Part shown: positions 52,408 through 61,321 of the stretch, one piece after another
Position numbering within the stretch: the stretch's first letter is position 1
How the letters are laid out: each line of letters begins with the position of its first letter
Assembly (NCBI GenBank): GCA_013619125.1
Contig: JABXKS010000080.1
Coordinates: 28,820 to 92,819, forward strand
Source of the DNA: Clostridiales bacterium
GTDB lineage: Bacteria > Bacillota > Clostridia > Tissierellales > GPF-1
Direction of reading: 5' to 3'
Length of the DNA: 64,000 nucleotides
Notes under the pieces: generated by a model
The model's input: only the letters and a program-made list of their open reading frames with translations
Told to the model about the DNA's origin: nothing
Database searches by the model: none
Translations under genes and position numbers: made by a program

Positions 52408-53568
52408 TTACATGATAATATTCTCAATACAAAATGCCAGGTAAATCTTCACAAATACATCCACCTGCGATAAATCGCAATCCAGAATTTTTTCTATCTT
52501 GGACAATTTATAATTAATGGTATTCCGATGCAGATACATCAACTCCGCCACTTTTTTTTCACTTCTATTGTTGTTGATATATAGTTTCAGCACCTCTTTA
52601 AACCTTGCATCCTTCTGTCGGTCATATTCATCCAAGGCGCCAATCGTCTCCTCGTAAAAATCTTTCAGGGGTTTTTGATCGCCGATCAGCGACAGCAATT
52701 TATAGATCCCGATATCTTCAAAATTAATAATGCAATTCTTGATCCCCTTTTGACTGCTGGCTTTTACACACCACATCGCTTGCAAATAACTCTCGGATAT
52801 TTTAGTGATTCCCTCCACATTATTCCCGATTCCAATCAAAAAATCACATCCGATGGCATCCAGCGCTTTCTTAATTCGGGATGCGCCCTCGTTAATCATA
52901 CCCATGGAATATTTGGAAAATAAGATGATAAAGCTCTGATCCACCTCCGTTGCAAACGAATTGGTGCCCATCGCCATCAAAATCATCTTGATCCTCTTCT
53001 TGATTTGTTCCACCTGATTGCATTCGAACTTATCGCAGGATCGATGAAGGTCTATCAAAACCGTACAATATGTCTCATCTTTCGCATATCCATGTTCCGC
53101 AAATACAGGCAGATATCCCTCTTCTTTCTCCGGCAGGGAAATCGCGTTCTGCAAGGCTTGCTCCAATGCCCGATCCATCCGTTCATACTCCAGAAAAAAC
53201 ACACTTAAATCCAACATAATCATGGGAAGACTGTTTTCCCAGGGAACACTGAACAAGGGGTAATCGTGTTCATTGCAATAATCGATCAACTCTTGAGGAA
53301 CCCGTTGAATATTCATCCCAATATGTAGAATCGTTGCGCTGGAATTTTTCTGATGCTGCATTTTAACAAGATCGATCAATTCCTGCTCTTCTTTAATAGC
53401 AACCCCGGTCGTTAACAACAACATGCCCTTTTCCAAATACTCAAGAACATCCTTGCTTTCCATAATTCGAAACCAACGAACATCATTCTTCATTCCCTTC
53501 TCGCCTGCGATCAGAGATATGCCGTGCTCTTTGACAATATCAAATACATCATATAACTTAACCGCCAT
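52408..53568 (-). CDS. PucR-family transcriptional regulator
   Basis: 386 residues from the ATG at 53568, after GGAGGGG. The N-terminal PucR domain (LYDVFDIVKEHGISLIAGEKGM, about 1-125) and the C-terminal helix-turn-helix (RSEKKVAELMYLHRNTINYKLSKIEKIL, about 330-380) fit the family, with a GGDEF-like central region (about 140-290). Members activate purine, amino-acid or polyamine catabolism in response to a pathway metabolite. It is upstream of the opine dehydrogenase gene but separated by a terminator. It very probably regulates that cluster. Confidence 0.88.
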   Translation of the reverse strand: MAVKLYDVFDIVKEHGISLIAGEKGMKNDVRWFRIMESKDVLEYLEKGMLLLTTGVAIKEEQELIDLVKMQHQKNSSATILHIGMNIQRVPQELIDYCNEHDYPLFSVPWENSLPMIMLDLSVFFLEYERMDRALEQALQNAISLPEKEEGYLPVFAEHGYAKDETYCTVLIDLHRSCDKFECNQVEQIKKRIKMILMAMGTNSFATEVDQSFIILFSKYSMGMINEGASRIKKALDAIGCDFLIGIGNNVEGITKISESYLQAMWCVKASSQKGIKNCIINFEDIGIYKLLSLIGDQKPLKDFYEETIGALDEYDRQKDARFKEVLKLYINNNRSEKKVAELMYLHRNTINYKLSKIEKILDCDLSQVDVFVKIYLAFCIENIIM

Positions 53569-53738
53569 AATCCAACCCCTCCATAACTTGATTCCTGTTA
53601 TGCGTCGCAAACTTCTTTGCCAAACGATTGTTCTTCCCGTTCGTATCACATCTTCATTATTCTTATTATACCATTAGAAATCGCTATGCTAAAAACTTAT
53701 CATTCTATTATTCAACCGTTCTTTAACATGCTTGTTCA

Positions 53739-53801
53739 TTGACAAAAAAGATAGTGGTTGCTATAATAGCCACTAATAGTAGCTGTATGAGTAACCACTA
53801 T
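53739..53801 (+). promoter_or_regulatory. azlC promoter with repeated TAGTGG/CCACTA sites
   Basis: TTGACA (53739-53744), 17-base spacer, TATAAT (53762-53767). ATAGTGGTT (53751-53759) and AACCACTAT (53793-53801) are perfect inverted repeats, with a third half-site CCACTA at 53770-53775; a GCTAT-A-ATAGC palindrome covers the -10. Likely operator of the TrmB-type regulator. Confidence 0.78.
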
Positions 53802-53831
53802 AGACCAACCTGTTTTTATGGAGGGATTGCA

Positions 53832-54533
53832 ATGAAAAAAATCGGATTCAAAGATGCATTGCCTATTATGGCCGGGTACTTCCCCATCGCCATGGCCTAT
53901 GGAATCTTGGCAAAATCAGTCGGCATTACCATGACCGACGGGGTGATGTTCTCGGTCTTTCTCTATGCTGGCGCCGCTCAATTTATGGCCGCCAGCATGA
54001 TCGGCGCAGGCATAAGCGAAATCAGCATTATCGCTGCCGTCTTCTTTATGAACTTTCGCCATTTTATTATGAGTGCCTCTGTACGGGCGCGCCTTGATAA
54101 AACCCACCGGCGATACTATCCAATCATTGGCTTCTTTCTAACGGACGAGTCCTATTCCGTTGTCAGCCTGAAAAAGAATATTGATGACCCAGGTTATCTG
54201 ATCACCTTGGAAGTAAGTGCTTACGCCGCTTGGGTCTCTGGCACTGCCGCAGGCTATCTCTTCGGAATGTTTATTCCCGCCATCATTACCGACAGCATGG
54301 GCATCGCCCTGTACGCCTTATTTGTCGCCCTCTTGATTCCAGCAGGCAAGCAGACAAAATCCGCCCTAGTCGTTGCATTGATCGCTGGCGGACTCAATAC
54401 CCTGCTCATCCGTTTTGCTGGCCTAGGGCAGAGCGGAAGCTTTATTCTGACGGTTCTATCGGTCGCCGCCTTCGGCACCTTGATCAAGCGGCAATTTGCT
54501 GACAAAAAGGAGGACAACTCTTATGAATCATAA
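53832..54533 (+). CDS. azlC: AzlC-family branched-chain amino-acid exporter, large subunit
   Basis: 234 residues from the ATG at 53832, after GGAGGGATT. FKDALPIMAGYFPIAMAYGIL, FLYAGAAQFMAASMI and NFRHFIMSASVRARL are typical of AzlC/YgaZ. With AzlD it exports branched-chain amino acids or analogues such as azaleucine. Its frame opens within the promoter, so earlier starts are excluded. It overlaps azlD by 11 bases. First gene of a three-gene unit with azlD and a TrmB-type regulator. Confidence 0.92.
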   Translation: MKKIGFKDALPIMAGYFPIAMAYGILAKSVGITMTDGVMFSVFLYAGAAQFMAASMIGAGISEISIIAAVFFMNFRHFIMSASVRARLDKTHRRYYPIIGFFLTDESYSVVSLKKNIDDPGYLITLEVSAYAAWVSGTAAGYLFGMFIPAIITDSMGIALYALFVALLIPAGKQTKSALVVALIAGGLNTLLIRFAGLGQSGSFILTVLSVAAFGTLIKRQFADKKEDNSYES

Positions 54534-54831
54534 ACTGATACTCTTTGGCGCCATGATCGTCACCATGCTGCCTCGAATTTTGCCCTTCTTTATGTTCGAT
54601 GCAAAAAAACTGCCCGACTGGATTCAGGATTTTCTTGCCTTTATCCCCTTTGCCGTCTTGGGTGCCCTCATCCTTCCCGGTGGACTCTCCGGTTTGACCG
54701 GCCACCCATGGGCATCCTCGCTTTGCTTGGGGGTTGCCGCATTGATCGCCTGGCTTCATAAGGGAATTATTGGACCCGTTATCGGTGCTGTTGGCACCGC
54801 CGTGCTTTTGCAATTAGGAGGACTCCTATGA
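54523..54831 (+). CDS. azlD: AzlD-family exporter, small subunit
   Basis: 102 residues from the ATG at 54523, preceded by AAGGAGG. Four hydrophobic segments; MNHKLILFGAMIVTMLPRILPFF and LPDWIQDFLAFIPFAVLGALI are the AzlD motif. It is the partner of AzlC in a two-component exporter. Overlaps azlC by 11 bases at its 5' end and the regulator by 4 bases at its 3' end, indicating tight coupling. Confidence 0.92.
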   Translation: MNHKLILFGAMIVTMLPRILPFFMFDAKKLPDWIQDFLAFIPFAVLGALILPGGLSGLTGHPWASSLCLGVAALIAWLHKGIIGPVIGAVGTAVLLQLGGLL

Positions 54832-55664
54832 TCAGCGAATCGATACTCAACGATATGAAAAAATTGGGTTTTAGCGCCTATGAGGTGAAGGCCTATATGA
54901 GCCTGCTGGAGCAGTACCCAATCAACGGCTACGGACTCAGCAAGGCCTCCGGCATTCCCCGCTCGCGCATTTACGAGGTGCTGAAGTCACTTGAAGAAAA
55001 GCAGGTGGTCTTCGAACAGCAGGACGGAGACGCAACCCTCTACTATCCCCTGGAACCGAATCTGCTGATTCGAAAACTCCGGGAAGACCTTGACGCCGTT
55101 CTTCAGCGAGTGGATCAGGTAGCTACCAGCCAATTCAACCGTGCCAAAGAAGATCAAAGAATGATTGTCATCAAAGATCGCAAAAAAATACTCAACTTTC
55201 TGAAACTCCTAATCGGAGAAGCGCATACGCGCATCGCACTTTCCATCTGGGATGAAGAAATCGCAGCACTTATGGGGCCCTTAAAAGAAGCAGAAAAACG
55301 CGGTGTGAAAATACGCGGCATCTATTTTGGCAGGTCTCTTCCCTTTGCAACGATGACCGCGCACCGAAGAATCGACCGTTATCTGCTCGAAAAAAAAGAA
55401 CGCCACCTTTCGGTGATTTTAGACGACAAACAAGTTATTTGGGGGGTTATCTCCCGTGGAAGCGACAGTCGAGTAACCTGGATCAAAGATTCCGGCTTTG
55501 TCGAAATGAGTGAGGACTACATCTCCCACGATATTATGATCAACCAATATGCCGAGACCCTGCAGGGAAATGCCAGAGATGCTTTTGAACGCTATAGCGA
55601 TTTGTCACGTAAGGAATATTACGACTATAGCGATGAAGAATTCGAAACATTTTTCAAGAAATAA
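54828..55664 (+). CDS. TrmB-family transcriptional regulator
   Basis: 278 residues. The N-terminal TrmB winged helix (KLGFSAYEVKAYMSLLEQYP, then GLSKASGIPRSRIYEVLKSLEEK, residues about 8-70) is followed by the effector domain (MIVIKDRKKILNFLKLLIGEAHTRIALSIWDEE, PLD-like fold; about 110-270). In most bacteria TrmB-like regulators sense sugars; pairing with AzlCD suggests an amino-acid signal. The ATG overlaps azlD by 4 bases. The repeated TAGTGG sites at the operon promoter suit autoregulation. Confidence 0.88.
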   Translation: MISESILNDMKKLGFSAYEVKAYMSLLEQYPINGYGLSKASGIPRSRIYEVLKSLEEKQVVFEQQDGDATLYYPLEPNLLIRKLREDLDAVLQRVDQVATSQFNRAKEDQRMIVIKDRKKILNFLKLLIGEAHTRIALSIWDEEIAALMGPLKEAEKRGVKIRGIYFGRSLPFATMTAHRRIDRYLLEKKERHLSVILDDKQVIWGVISRGSDSRVTWIKDSGFVEMSEDYISHDIMINQYAETLQGNARDAFERYSDLSRKEYYDYSDEEFETFFKK

Positions 55665-55718
55665 GTGCGTAAATTCTTTTAATACGCCTATTCCCAGTCC
55701 ATTCAAACAAATAAAAAA

Positions 55719-55748
55719 AAGGATCAGGAAAATAAACTCCTGATCCTT
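55719..55748. terminator. Terminator between the TrmB-type and HAD genes
   Basis: AAGGATCAGGA and TCCTGATCCTT pair around an 8-base loop, preceded by an eight-A tract (T-run on the minus strand). It serves the convergent HAD gene and perhaps the azl operon. Confidence 0.8.
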
Positions 55749-55763
55749 CACTATATTCTTTTC

Positions 55764-56549
55764 CTATCCCAAAATGCGATCGTAGATCACCTGAAGAACG
55801 CCGTATTGCTCATTGGACGCCGCTTCATAAGTCGCTTCTGCCTTTACTCCATCCGGAGCGTTGGCCATGGCGTAGCTGTATTTTGCTTCCTTCATCATAG
55901 AAACGTCATTGAAATAATCCCCGAAAACCATGGTATTTTCAAAACTGGCGCCATAATGTTCCTGCAGCTTTTTCAGAGCCAATCCCTTGCTGGCTGTATG
56001 ATTGTAAACATCCACCCACAATGGCGTCGTGATATTGATGGTAAAATAACCTTTCCATTTTGGTTCTATAGCCGCATACGTTCGTTCAGAATCCTCCATG
56101 TGCATAATGGAAAGCTTGATCACTTCCGCATCCACTTGTGTAAGATCTTCCACAATCTCAATATTGGCGTAATAAATCTGCACTTCTTTTAAAACTGCAA
56201 GATGATCCGTTTCGATATACGCGCAATCCTTGGTGCAAAGCACCAAATGCGCATTTTCCACCTTCCGAACATCTTCAATGAATTCCGGCACCAATTTCGG
56301 ATCAATCACACTCTTATGGATCTCTTCTCCATTTAATACCACAACCGCTCCATTTTCCGCAATATACGCAATTTCATCCGCAATGGGCGAGAATTGATTT
56401 CGAAGACTCTGGTATTGTCGTCCACTTGCCACCACAAAGCGTACATTCTGATCATGCATCTTTTGAATCACGTTAAAAGTCTCCGGATGCATCTTTCCTC
56501 GGCTGTCCAAGAGCGTACCATCCACATCGGAAGCGACTAATTTAATCAT
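55764..56549 (-). CDS. Cof-type HAD-IIB phosphatase
   Basis: 261 residues. DVDGTLLDS (Asp8, Asp10) is HAD motif I; VVASGRQYQSL, the motif III lysine region GLALKKLQEH and VFGDYFNDVSMM (motif IV) complete the active site. The inserted C2B cap marks the Cof/YidA group, which dephosphorylates sugar phosphates or FMN/PLP-like metabolites. It overlaps the YaiI-like gene by 8 bases, so the two are co-transcribed; no functional link is clear. Confidence 0.88.
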   Translation of the reverse strand: MIKLVASDVDGTLLDSRGKMHPETFNVIQKMHDQNVRFVVASGRQYQSLRNQFSPIADEIAYIAENGAVVVLNGEEIHKSVIDPKLVPEFIEDVRKVENAHLVLCTKDCAYIETDHLAVLKEVQIYYANIEIVEDLTQVDAEVIKLSIMHMEDSERTYAAIEPKWKGYFTINITTPLWVDVYNHTASKGLALKKLQEHYGASFENTMVFGDYFNDVSMMKEAKYSYAMANAPDGVKAEATYEAASNEQYGVLQVIYDRILG

Positions 56550-56991
56550 GTCTATATCCCCTCTCTTTTAAAAACATAGCGAACGCTTCTTGAAAAATCG
56601 TATCATCTTTCGCCGTTCGCTTTTTAAACTTGGTATATTTCTGGTGTTTCATTCGAATCTCTCGATTCACATGACGCCGGCTCAAGTGCAGGTCGATGTT
56701 AAACTCATTAAGCACAGCCCCCATTATGGTCATGGCTTCCCCCTTGCGCGCAAGCACCATGGCAGCCAATCCATAATCTTGGGTAATGACTAGATCCTGC
56801 GGTTGAATATGGTTGGTAATATAGTAATCCGCCGCGTCATTGCTACCGTCCACCGTGACGACTTCCACCCCCGGGATTTCAATCCGATGAGAATGATTTT
56901 TAACGATGGTGACAGGCAACTCTGCTTTTTTTGCCAAATCAATGATGATATTTTTAACGGGACACGCGTCGCCGTCTATCCAAATCCGCAT
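56542..56991 (-). CDS. YaiI/YqxD-family protein (DUF188)
   Basis: 149 residues of the YaiI/YqxD family, a PIN-like fold. MRIWIDGDACPVKNIIIDLAKK and DYYITNHIQPQDLVITQDYGLAAMVLARKG are the signatures, with the acidic residues Asp6, Asp8 and a later Asp-Tyr. Biochemical role is not established; a nuclease activity is only suggested by the fold. The ATG follows AGGAGG. Coupled to the Cof-type phosphatase gene by an 8-base overlap. Confidence 0.9.
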   Translation of the reverse strand: MRIWIDGDACPVKNIIIDLAKKAELPVTIVKNHSHRIEIPGVEVVTVDGSNDAADYYITNHIQPQDLVITQDYGLAAMVLARKGEAMTIMGAVLNEFNIDLHLSRRHVNREIRMKHQKYTKFKKRTAKDDTIFQEAFAMFLKERGYRHD

Positions 56992-57123
56992 AGTAGCCTC
57001 CTTAAATTCACCCCCTCATTATACCATTCTTTTTGAAGAAAAAAAGCGATATGCGAACATTCCATTTATTGCAAAAAGCAAGTTATTGCAAGGCTTTTCA
57101 CCATTATTTGTATACTTTCCGAC

Positions 57124-57154
57124 AAAAAAATCCAGAACCCGAAAGAGTTCTGGA
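57124..57154 (-). terminator. Terminator-like hairpin downstream of the FGGY kinase region
   Basis: TCCAGAAC (57131-57138) pairs with GTTCTGGA (57147-57154), followed on the minus strand by a seven-T run. It lies beyond the terminator at 57229-57255 and may back it up. Confidence 0.65.
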
Positions 57155-57228
57155 AATCATTGTTTATTATCCTTTTTATTCAAATCCACAATGGCTTAAA
57201 TAGCGATTAAAATAAAAAAATCCATAAA

Positions 57229-57255
57229 AAACCAGCGCAAAATTCGCGCTGGTTT
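57229..57255 (-). terminator. Terminator of the FGGY kinase operon
   Basis: AAACCAGCGC and GCGCTGGTTT form a perfect 10-bp stem with T-run on the minus strand, 24 bases after the kinase stop. Confidence 0.85.
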
Positions 57256-57278
57256 CGATAGGAGAATAGTCTTTATGA

Positions 57279-58814
57279 CTATTGGGCTGACAATTGTTCA
57301 AATATCCCATTATCCGCCAAGGCGTGATATAGGTTTCGATAGGTCGCATATCGCTTTTCATAGATCGCTACATGTTCCGCGATCGGTGTCGTCTCATCTG
57401 CCACGTGCACCATTTCCTTGACAGCCGCCGCATTATCTTCAAATAAACCTACGCCTACGCCTGTCAAAATTGCTGAACCCAGAATCGTCGCATCCGACAC
57501 CTTCAATCGCTTAACATTGATATTCAACATATCCGCGATAATCTGCGCCCAAATATCCGATTTTGACGCACCACCCGTCAAGACCAAGGAATTGATCGCA
57601 ATACCGGCTTCCTTCATATGCTGGTACATGTCCTTGCTTTCCAAGGAGATTCCTTCCATAACGGCACGAATCATATCGCTCTTCGTGCTGCTGGACTTTA
57701 AGCCCGCGAAAATACTCTTGGCATGAGGATTCCAATACGGATAGCCATTGCCATAAAGGTATGGCATAAAGATTACGCCATTGGCGCCGACAGCCGAATT
57801 CTCCACATGCTTGTTCATCAATTCAAAAGCATCCCCGGAAATTTCCTCTGCCATTTTCTTTTCAATGCCCGCAATGGTGTCCCGCACCCACTTATAGCTG
57901 CTGGCCGCGCCCAATTGAATCCCTTCAAATTGATAGAGACCCTCTGTTGCCGCGATCCCCACCATGGTCGCGCAGTCATCTGCGTATACTGGTTTTTCGG
58001 TTGCTGCAATCAAGACTCCGGAGGTTCCCAAAGTCAAGCAAGCATCTCCCGGTGTCGTTACACCCACACCCAAGGTGGCCAATTGATTGTCTCCAGAATT
58101 GGCAACAATTGGTGTTCCCACAGCAAACCCGCTTAACACAGCCGTTTCTTTGGTGATCTTCCCGACAATATCACCAGGATTCACCAACGGACATACTATA
58201 TCCTGTTTAAGATCGAAGGCGTCGAATATTTCGGCTGACCATTGGCGTTTTTCCAAATCAATCAATCCGCTGGTTCCGGCATTCGTCAATTCTGATACCA
58301 ATTCATCCGCTCCGAAACGATACGAAATATAATCCGGCGCAAAGACCATTTTCTTGATTTTGCCATATACTTCAGGCTGATTCCGTTTCACCCAAATCAA
58401 CTTTTCCAAAGAGAAGGTCGGCGTAATAGGCTGTCCCTGAATCTGATACAAGGCAACTGGATCCATAACCGATTTGATATAATCGATCTCTGTGATCGCA
58501 CGATTGTCTTGCCAAGACAAGAAGTTTCCAATGGGAACTCCCGCTTCATCCAAGAATCCAACCGTCGCGCGCTGCCCGCCGATTCCAATCCCTTGAATTT
58601 CTTTTGGATCAATTTTCGAATTGGAAACCGCCTCACGGCTCGCTTCAAATGTCCGATCCGCGACCAACTCAAAGTCCTGCTCCACCCATCCATCAAAAGG
58701 GAGTTCTACGGGATACTCCCGATAAGCCTTCCCCATCACATTTCCTTTTAAATCGAGGACCATGACCTTGACACCTGTTGTGCCAACATCAATCCCCGCT
58801 ACATACTTTGCCAT
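57279..58814 (-). CDS. FGGY-family carbohydrate kinase (xylulokinase-like)
   Basis: 511 residues from the ATG at 58814 (AGGAGGCAGTG upstream); a GTG at 58817 is also in frame. The N-lobe has YVAGIDVGTTGVKVMVLDL and GIGGQRATVGFLD; the C-lobe has LTGGASKSDIWAQIIADMLN and the phosphate-binding GTSG. It phosphorylates a ketose or polyol with ATP. Xylulokinase is the nearest guess, but glycerol-, ribulose- and erythritol-type kinases share these motifs. Last of the ABC-dehydrogenase-dehydrogenase-kinase operon. Confidence 0.88.
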   Translation of the reverse strand: MAKYVAGIDVGTTGVKVMVLDLKGNVMGKAYREYPVELPFDGWVEQDFELVADRTFEASREAVSNSKIDPKEIQGIGIGGQRATVGFLDEAGVPIGNFLSWQDNRAITEIDYIKSVMDPVALYQIQGQPITPTFSLEKLIWVKRNQPEVYGKIKKMVFAPDYISYRFGADELVSELTNAGTSGLIDLEKRQWSAEIFDAFDLKQDIVCPLVNPGDIVGKITKETAVLSGFAVGTPIVANSGDNQLATLGVGVTTPGDACLTLGTSGVLIAATEKPVYADDCATMVGIAATEGLYQFEGIQLGAASSYKWVRDTIAGIEKKMAEEISGDAFELMNKHVENSAVGANGVIFMPYLYGNGYPYWNPHAKSIFAGLKSSSTKSDMIRAVMEGISLESKDMYQHMKEAGIAINSLVLTGGASKSDIWAQIIADMLNINVKRLKVSDATILGSAILTGVGVGLFEDNAAAVKEMVHVADETTPIAEHVAIYEKRYATYRNLYHALADNGIFEQLSAQ

Positions 58815-58844
58815 CACTGCCTCCTTTATTCAGCGTTTCTTCCT

Positions 58845-60014
58845 TTACAAAGAAACCCGATAAATTTGCATTGCATCCTCTCGGCTTACTTCTTTGAGGC
58901 TTGCGTCAATGCATCCTTGCATGGTTTTATAGGCGCTGTCGACAAGTTCTGGAATCAACTCTTCCGTTACACCCAAATCCGTTAGGGTTACATGAGAGTC
59001 AAATTGCTTCAGTACATGCCGAAGGGCATCGCCAGATCGAGCGGCTTGCTCTTCTTCCGAGAGTCCATCCACTTCATATCCTAATAATCGTGTGACCTTG
59101 GCATATTTTCGAATATTTGCATCATACGAAAAATCTAGAAACGCAGGTCCAATGGCTGCCATGGTCAATCCATGAGCCGCATTGGTCGCCCCGCCAATCG
59201 CTTGGCCCAAACCATGGATAGCAACGGTTGTTGCTTGTACAATCGCAACTCCCGCAATGGTATTGGCATAAGAAATCCGCGTTCGTGCATGCAAATTTTG
59301 TGGCTCTTCAATAACCGTCCCCAAATACTTCATCACCAGTTCAATCGCCTCTATGGCCAATAAGTCCGTAAACGGCGTTGCCGGTTTCGACAAATAAGCC
59401 TCCATGCCATGGAACAGCACATCCACACCCGTTGTTTCTGTGACACGTTTTGAGAGTGTTAAGGTCAACTCCGGATCCACAATCGCCAGCTTCGCAAATA
59501 GGCTCTCGTGTCCAATGCCCGGCTTTTCCCGCGTTTCAGGATTAGTAATGACAGCAAACTTCGTCACCTCCGACCCAGTTCCCGCGGTCGTGGTAACGGC
59601 TACCACCGGATAAGCAGGCAGGATGTTTTCCATATCCGCCCGACTTCCGCCCGGCATATAGTCAACCATTACGCCACCATTTTTTGCAACAAGGCCGACT
59701 GCCTTCGCCGCATCCATGGCACTGCCTCCACCCAATCCAACCAATGAATCGCACTCTTCATCCTGAAACAGCCGCACCATATCATCGATATAGCTAGCAA
59801 TAGGGTTCGGCATGACGTGGTCATCAACAACCACGCCAATCCCAACGCCCCGCAATTGGTCGCATACCCGATCCAAATAGCCCATTTTCCGCATCACAAC
59901 ATCTGAAATAACCAGGGTTTTTGTGCCAATTTCTTTTGCGGCTTCCCCCAATTGATTTAAACTGCCTGCCCCAAAGATCACCCGTGTTGGAATTTGAAAC
60001 TCAAATGTTTTCAT
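58845..60014 (-). CDS. Iron-containing alcohol dehydrogenase
   Basis: 389 residues from the ATG at 60014 (GAGGAGACAG upstream). GLGGGSAMDAAKA is the NAD-binding loop, TTAGTGSEVTKFAVI follows, and DVLFHGMEAYLS and IHGLGQAIGG plus AAHGLT supply the iron-binding Asp/His set. It interconverts an alcohol and aldehyde or ketone. It lies between the second dehydrogenase gene and the kinase gene, so a polyol or diol is the likely substrate. Typical group III enzyme length. Confidence 0.92.
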   Translation of the reverse strand: MKTFEFQIPTRVIFGAGSLNQLGEAAKEIGTKTLVISDVVMRKMGYLDRVCDQLRGVGIGVVVDDHVMPNPIASYIDDMVRLFQDEECDSLVGLGGGSAMDAAKAVGLVAKNGGVMVDYMPGGSRADMENILPAYPVVAVTTTAGTGSEVTKFAVITNPETREKPGIGHESLFAKLAIVDPELTLTLSKRVTETTGVDVLFHGMEAYLSKPATPFTDLLAIEAIELVMKYLGTVIEEPQNLHARTRISYANTIAGVAIVQATTVAIHGLGQAIGGATNAAHGLTMAAIGPAFLDFSYDANIRKYAKVTRLLGYEVDGLSEEEQAARSGDALRHVLKQFDSHVTLTDLGVTEELIPELVDSAYKTMQGCIDASLKEVSREDAMQIYRVSL

Positions 60015-60052
60015 CTTCTGTCTCCTCACTGGGCTTTTATAACTGATTTACC

Positions 60053-61225
60053 TTATTTGCAAAGGGCAAACATATCTTCAATTTTTTCAAGAGTATACAA
60101 GTCTCCAAGACCCCAAGCCTTTGCTGTTTGCAGAGCATCCGGTGCCATCTTGGCAATCGCTTCTGGATCCGTGATTCCCGCTGCCTTCAAAGTTGTTGGA
60201 ACCTTAATTTTATCGAACCAATCCAAGGTCAATTCCAGACCTTTTTCCGCGGCTTTCTTATCATCATCTTCATCCAATTTAAATACCTCGCGCGCATAGC
60301 CCGCGAATTTAGCTGTTTTCGTATCCATGAAGTAACGCATCGTTGCCGGAATGGTAACTGACATCGCCGCACCATGTGGTGTGTCATAGAAATTGCTCAA
60401 AGAATGACCCAACACATGAATCGTTGCATCTGCTGGTCCCAATCCCAATGGATAGAATCCGTTCCATGCAAAGGACGCTGTCCACATCATCTGTGCTCTT
60501 GCTTCCTTGTCTTGTGGATCAACCAAAATACGATCCATACAATCCATAATGGTACGAATAGAGCCCTGCGAATATCGATCTTGGAACGGTGCCCACGTAA
60601 GCGTATGACCGAAGTACGCTTCCATTAAGTGCGATACAATATCCGCTGCCGAATATGCCGTTTGATGCATGGGCAATGTATAGGTTAATTCAGGATCAAG
60701 AATTGCTACTTTTGGAAGAAGGATCGGATTTGCATAGCCATCTTTTCGTTGAATCTTTTCGTAATTCATAACCGTTGTATAATTCAGTTCAGAACTTGTT
60801 GCCGGTACAGTCACAACAACAACCAAAGGCAATACTGACTCAGGCACCGCCTTGCCTTCTACAAAATCCCAAGCGTCTCCATCATATGGCGCTGCCATAC
60901 TGACATACTTCGCTTCGTCCATGGCGCTTCCGCCGCCAAGGGCGATCAAGACATCCGGTTTTTCCTTTTTGGCAATTTCAATGGCTCCCTGCGCGTGTTC
61001 CACAGTTGGATTACTCTTCACGCCAAAGTATTTGATCAGTTCAACGCCCGCTTCCGCGCAGCTTTTCTCCACTTTTTCCAGAAAGTCAACCTTTGTAAAA
61101 AAGTCTTCCGGATAGGTAATCAATAAAGCTTTTTTTCCAAATTGTGCTGCCTTTTCGCCAACGGCCGCTACTGCGCCTTCCCCAAATTTAATTTGTGTAG
61201 GTAATGAAAATTCAAATCCGTACAT
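60053..61225 (-). CDS. Iron-containing alcohol dehydrogenase (butanol-dehydrogenase-like)
   Basis: 390 residues. ALGGGSAMDEAKYVSMAAPY and PATSSELNYTTV identify the group; SAADIVSHLMEAYFG and IHVLGHSLSNFYDTPHG carry the iron ligands. The sequence differs clearly from the adjacent dehydrogenase, so it is not a recent duplicate. It converts an aldehyde or ketone with NAD(P)H, or the reverse. It starts after GGAGAAAAC, downstream of a leader with two similar stem-loops, next to the sugar-ABC permease. Substrate unresolved. Confidence 0.9.
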   Translation of the reverse strand: MYGFEFSLPTQIKFGEGAVAAVGEKAAQFGKKALLITYPEDFFTKVDFLEKVEKSCAEAGVELIKYFGVKSNPTVEHAQGAIEIAKKEKPDVLIALGGGSAMDEAKYVSMAAPYDGDAWDFVEGKAVPESVLPLVVVVTVPATSSELNYTTVMNYEKIQRKDGYANPILLPKVAILDPELTYTLPMHQTAYSAADIVSHLMEAYFGHTLTWAPFQDRYSQGSIRTIMDCMDRILVDPQDKEARAQMMWTASFAWNGFYPLGLGPADATIHVLGHSLSNFYDTPHGAAMSVTIPATMRYFMDTKTAKFAGYAREVFKLDEDDDKKAAEKGLELTLDWFDKIKVPTTLKAAGITDPEAIAKMAPDALQTAKAWGLGDLYTLEKIEDMFALCK

Positions 61226-61263
61226 AATGTTTTCTCCTTCTCAATTTTGTATTTTCTCGGCTT

Positions 61264-61316
61264 GGCATTGTCTTCGACAATACCCTTGCCTTTTCTTGGC
61301 ATTCGTTCCGAATACC
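61264..61316 (-). repeat. Two tandem stem-loops between the ABC permease and the dehydrogenase
   Basis: GGCATTGTC-TTC-GACAATACC (61264-61284) and GGCATTCG-TTC-CGAATACC (61298-61316) share the CTTGGCATT start and TTC loop and pair almost perfectly. On the minus strand they fall in the leader of the dehydrogenase gene; a role in RNA processing or differential expression is possible. Confidence 0.65.
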
Positions 61317-61321
61317 CGGGT

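Noticed and set aside
61226..61321. Riboswitch in the dehydrogenase leader
   Set aside because: Only two simple stem-loops are present; no conserved aptamer core of a class I know.
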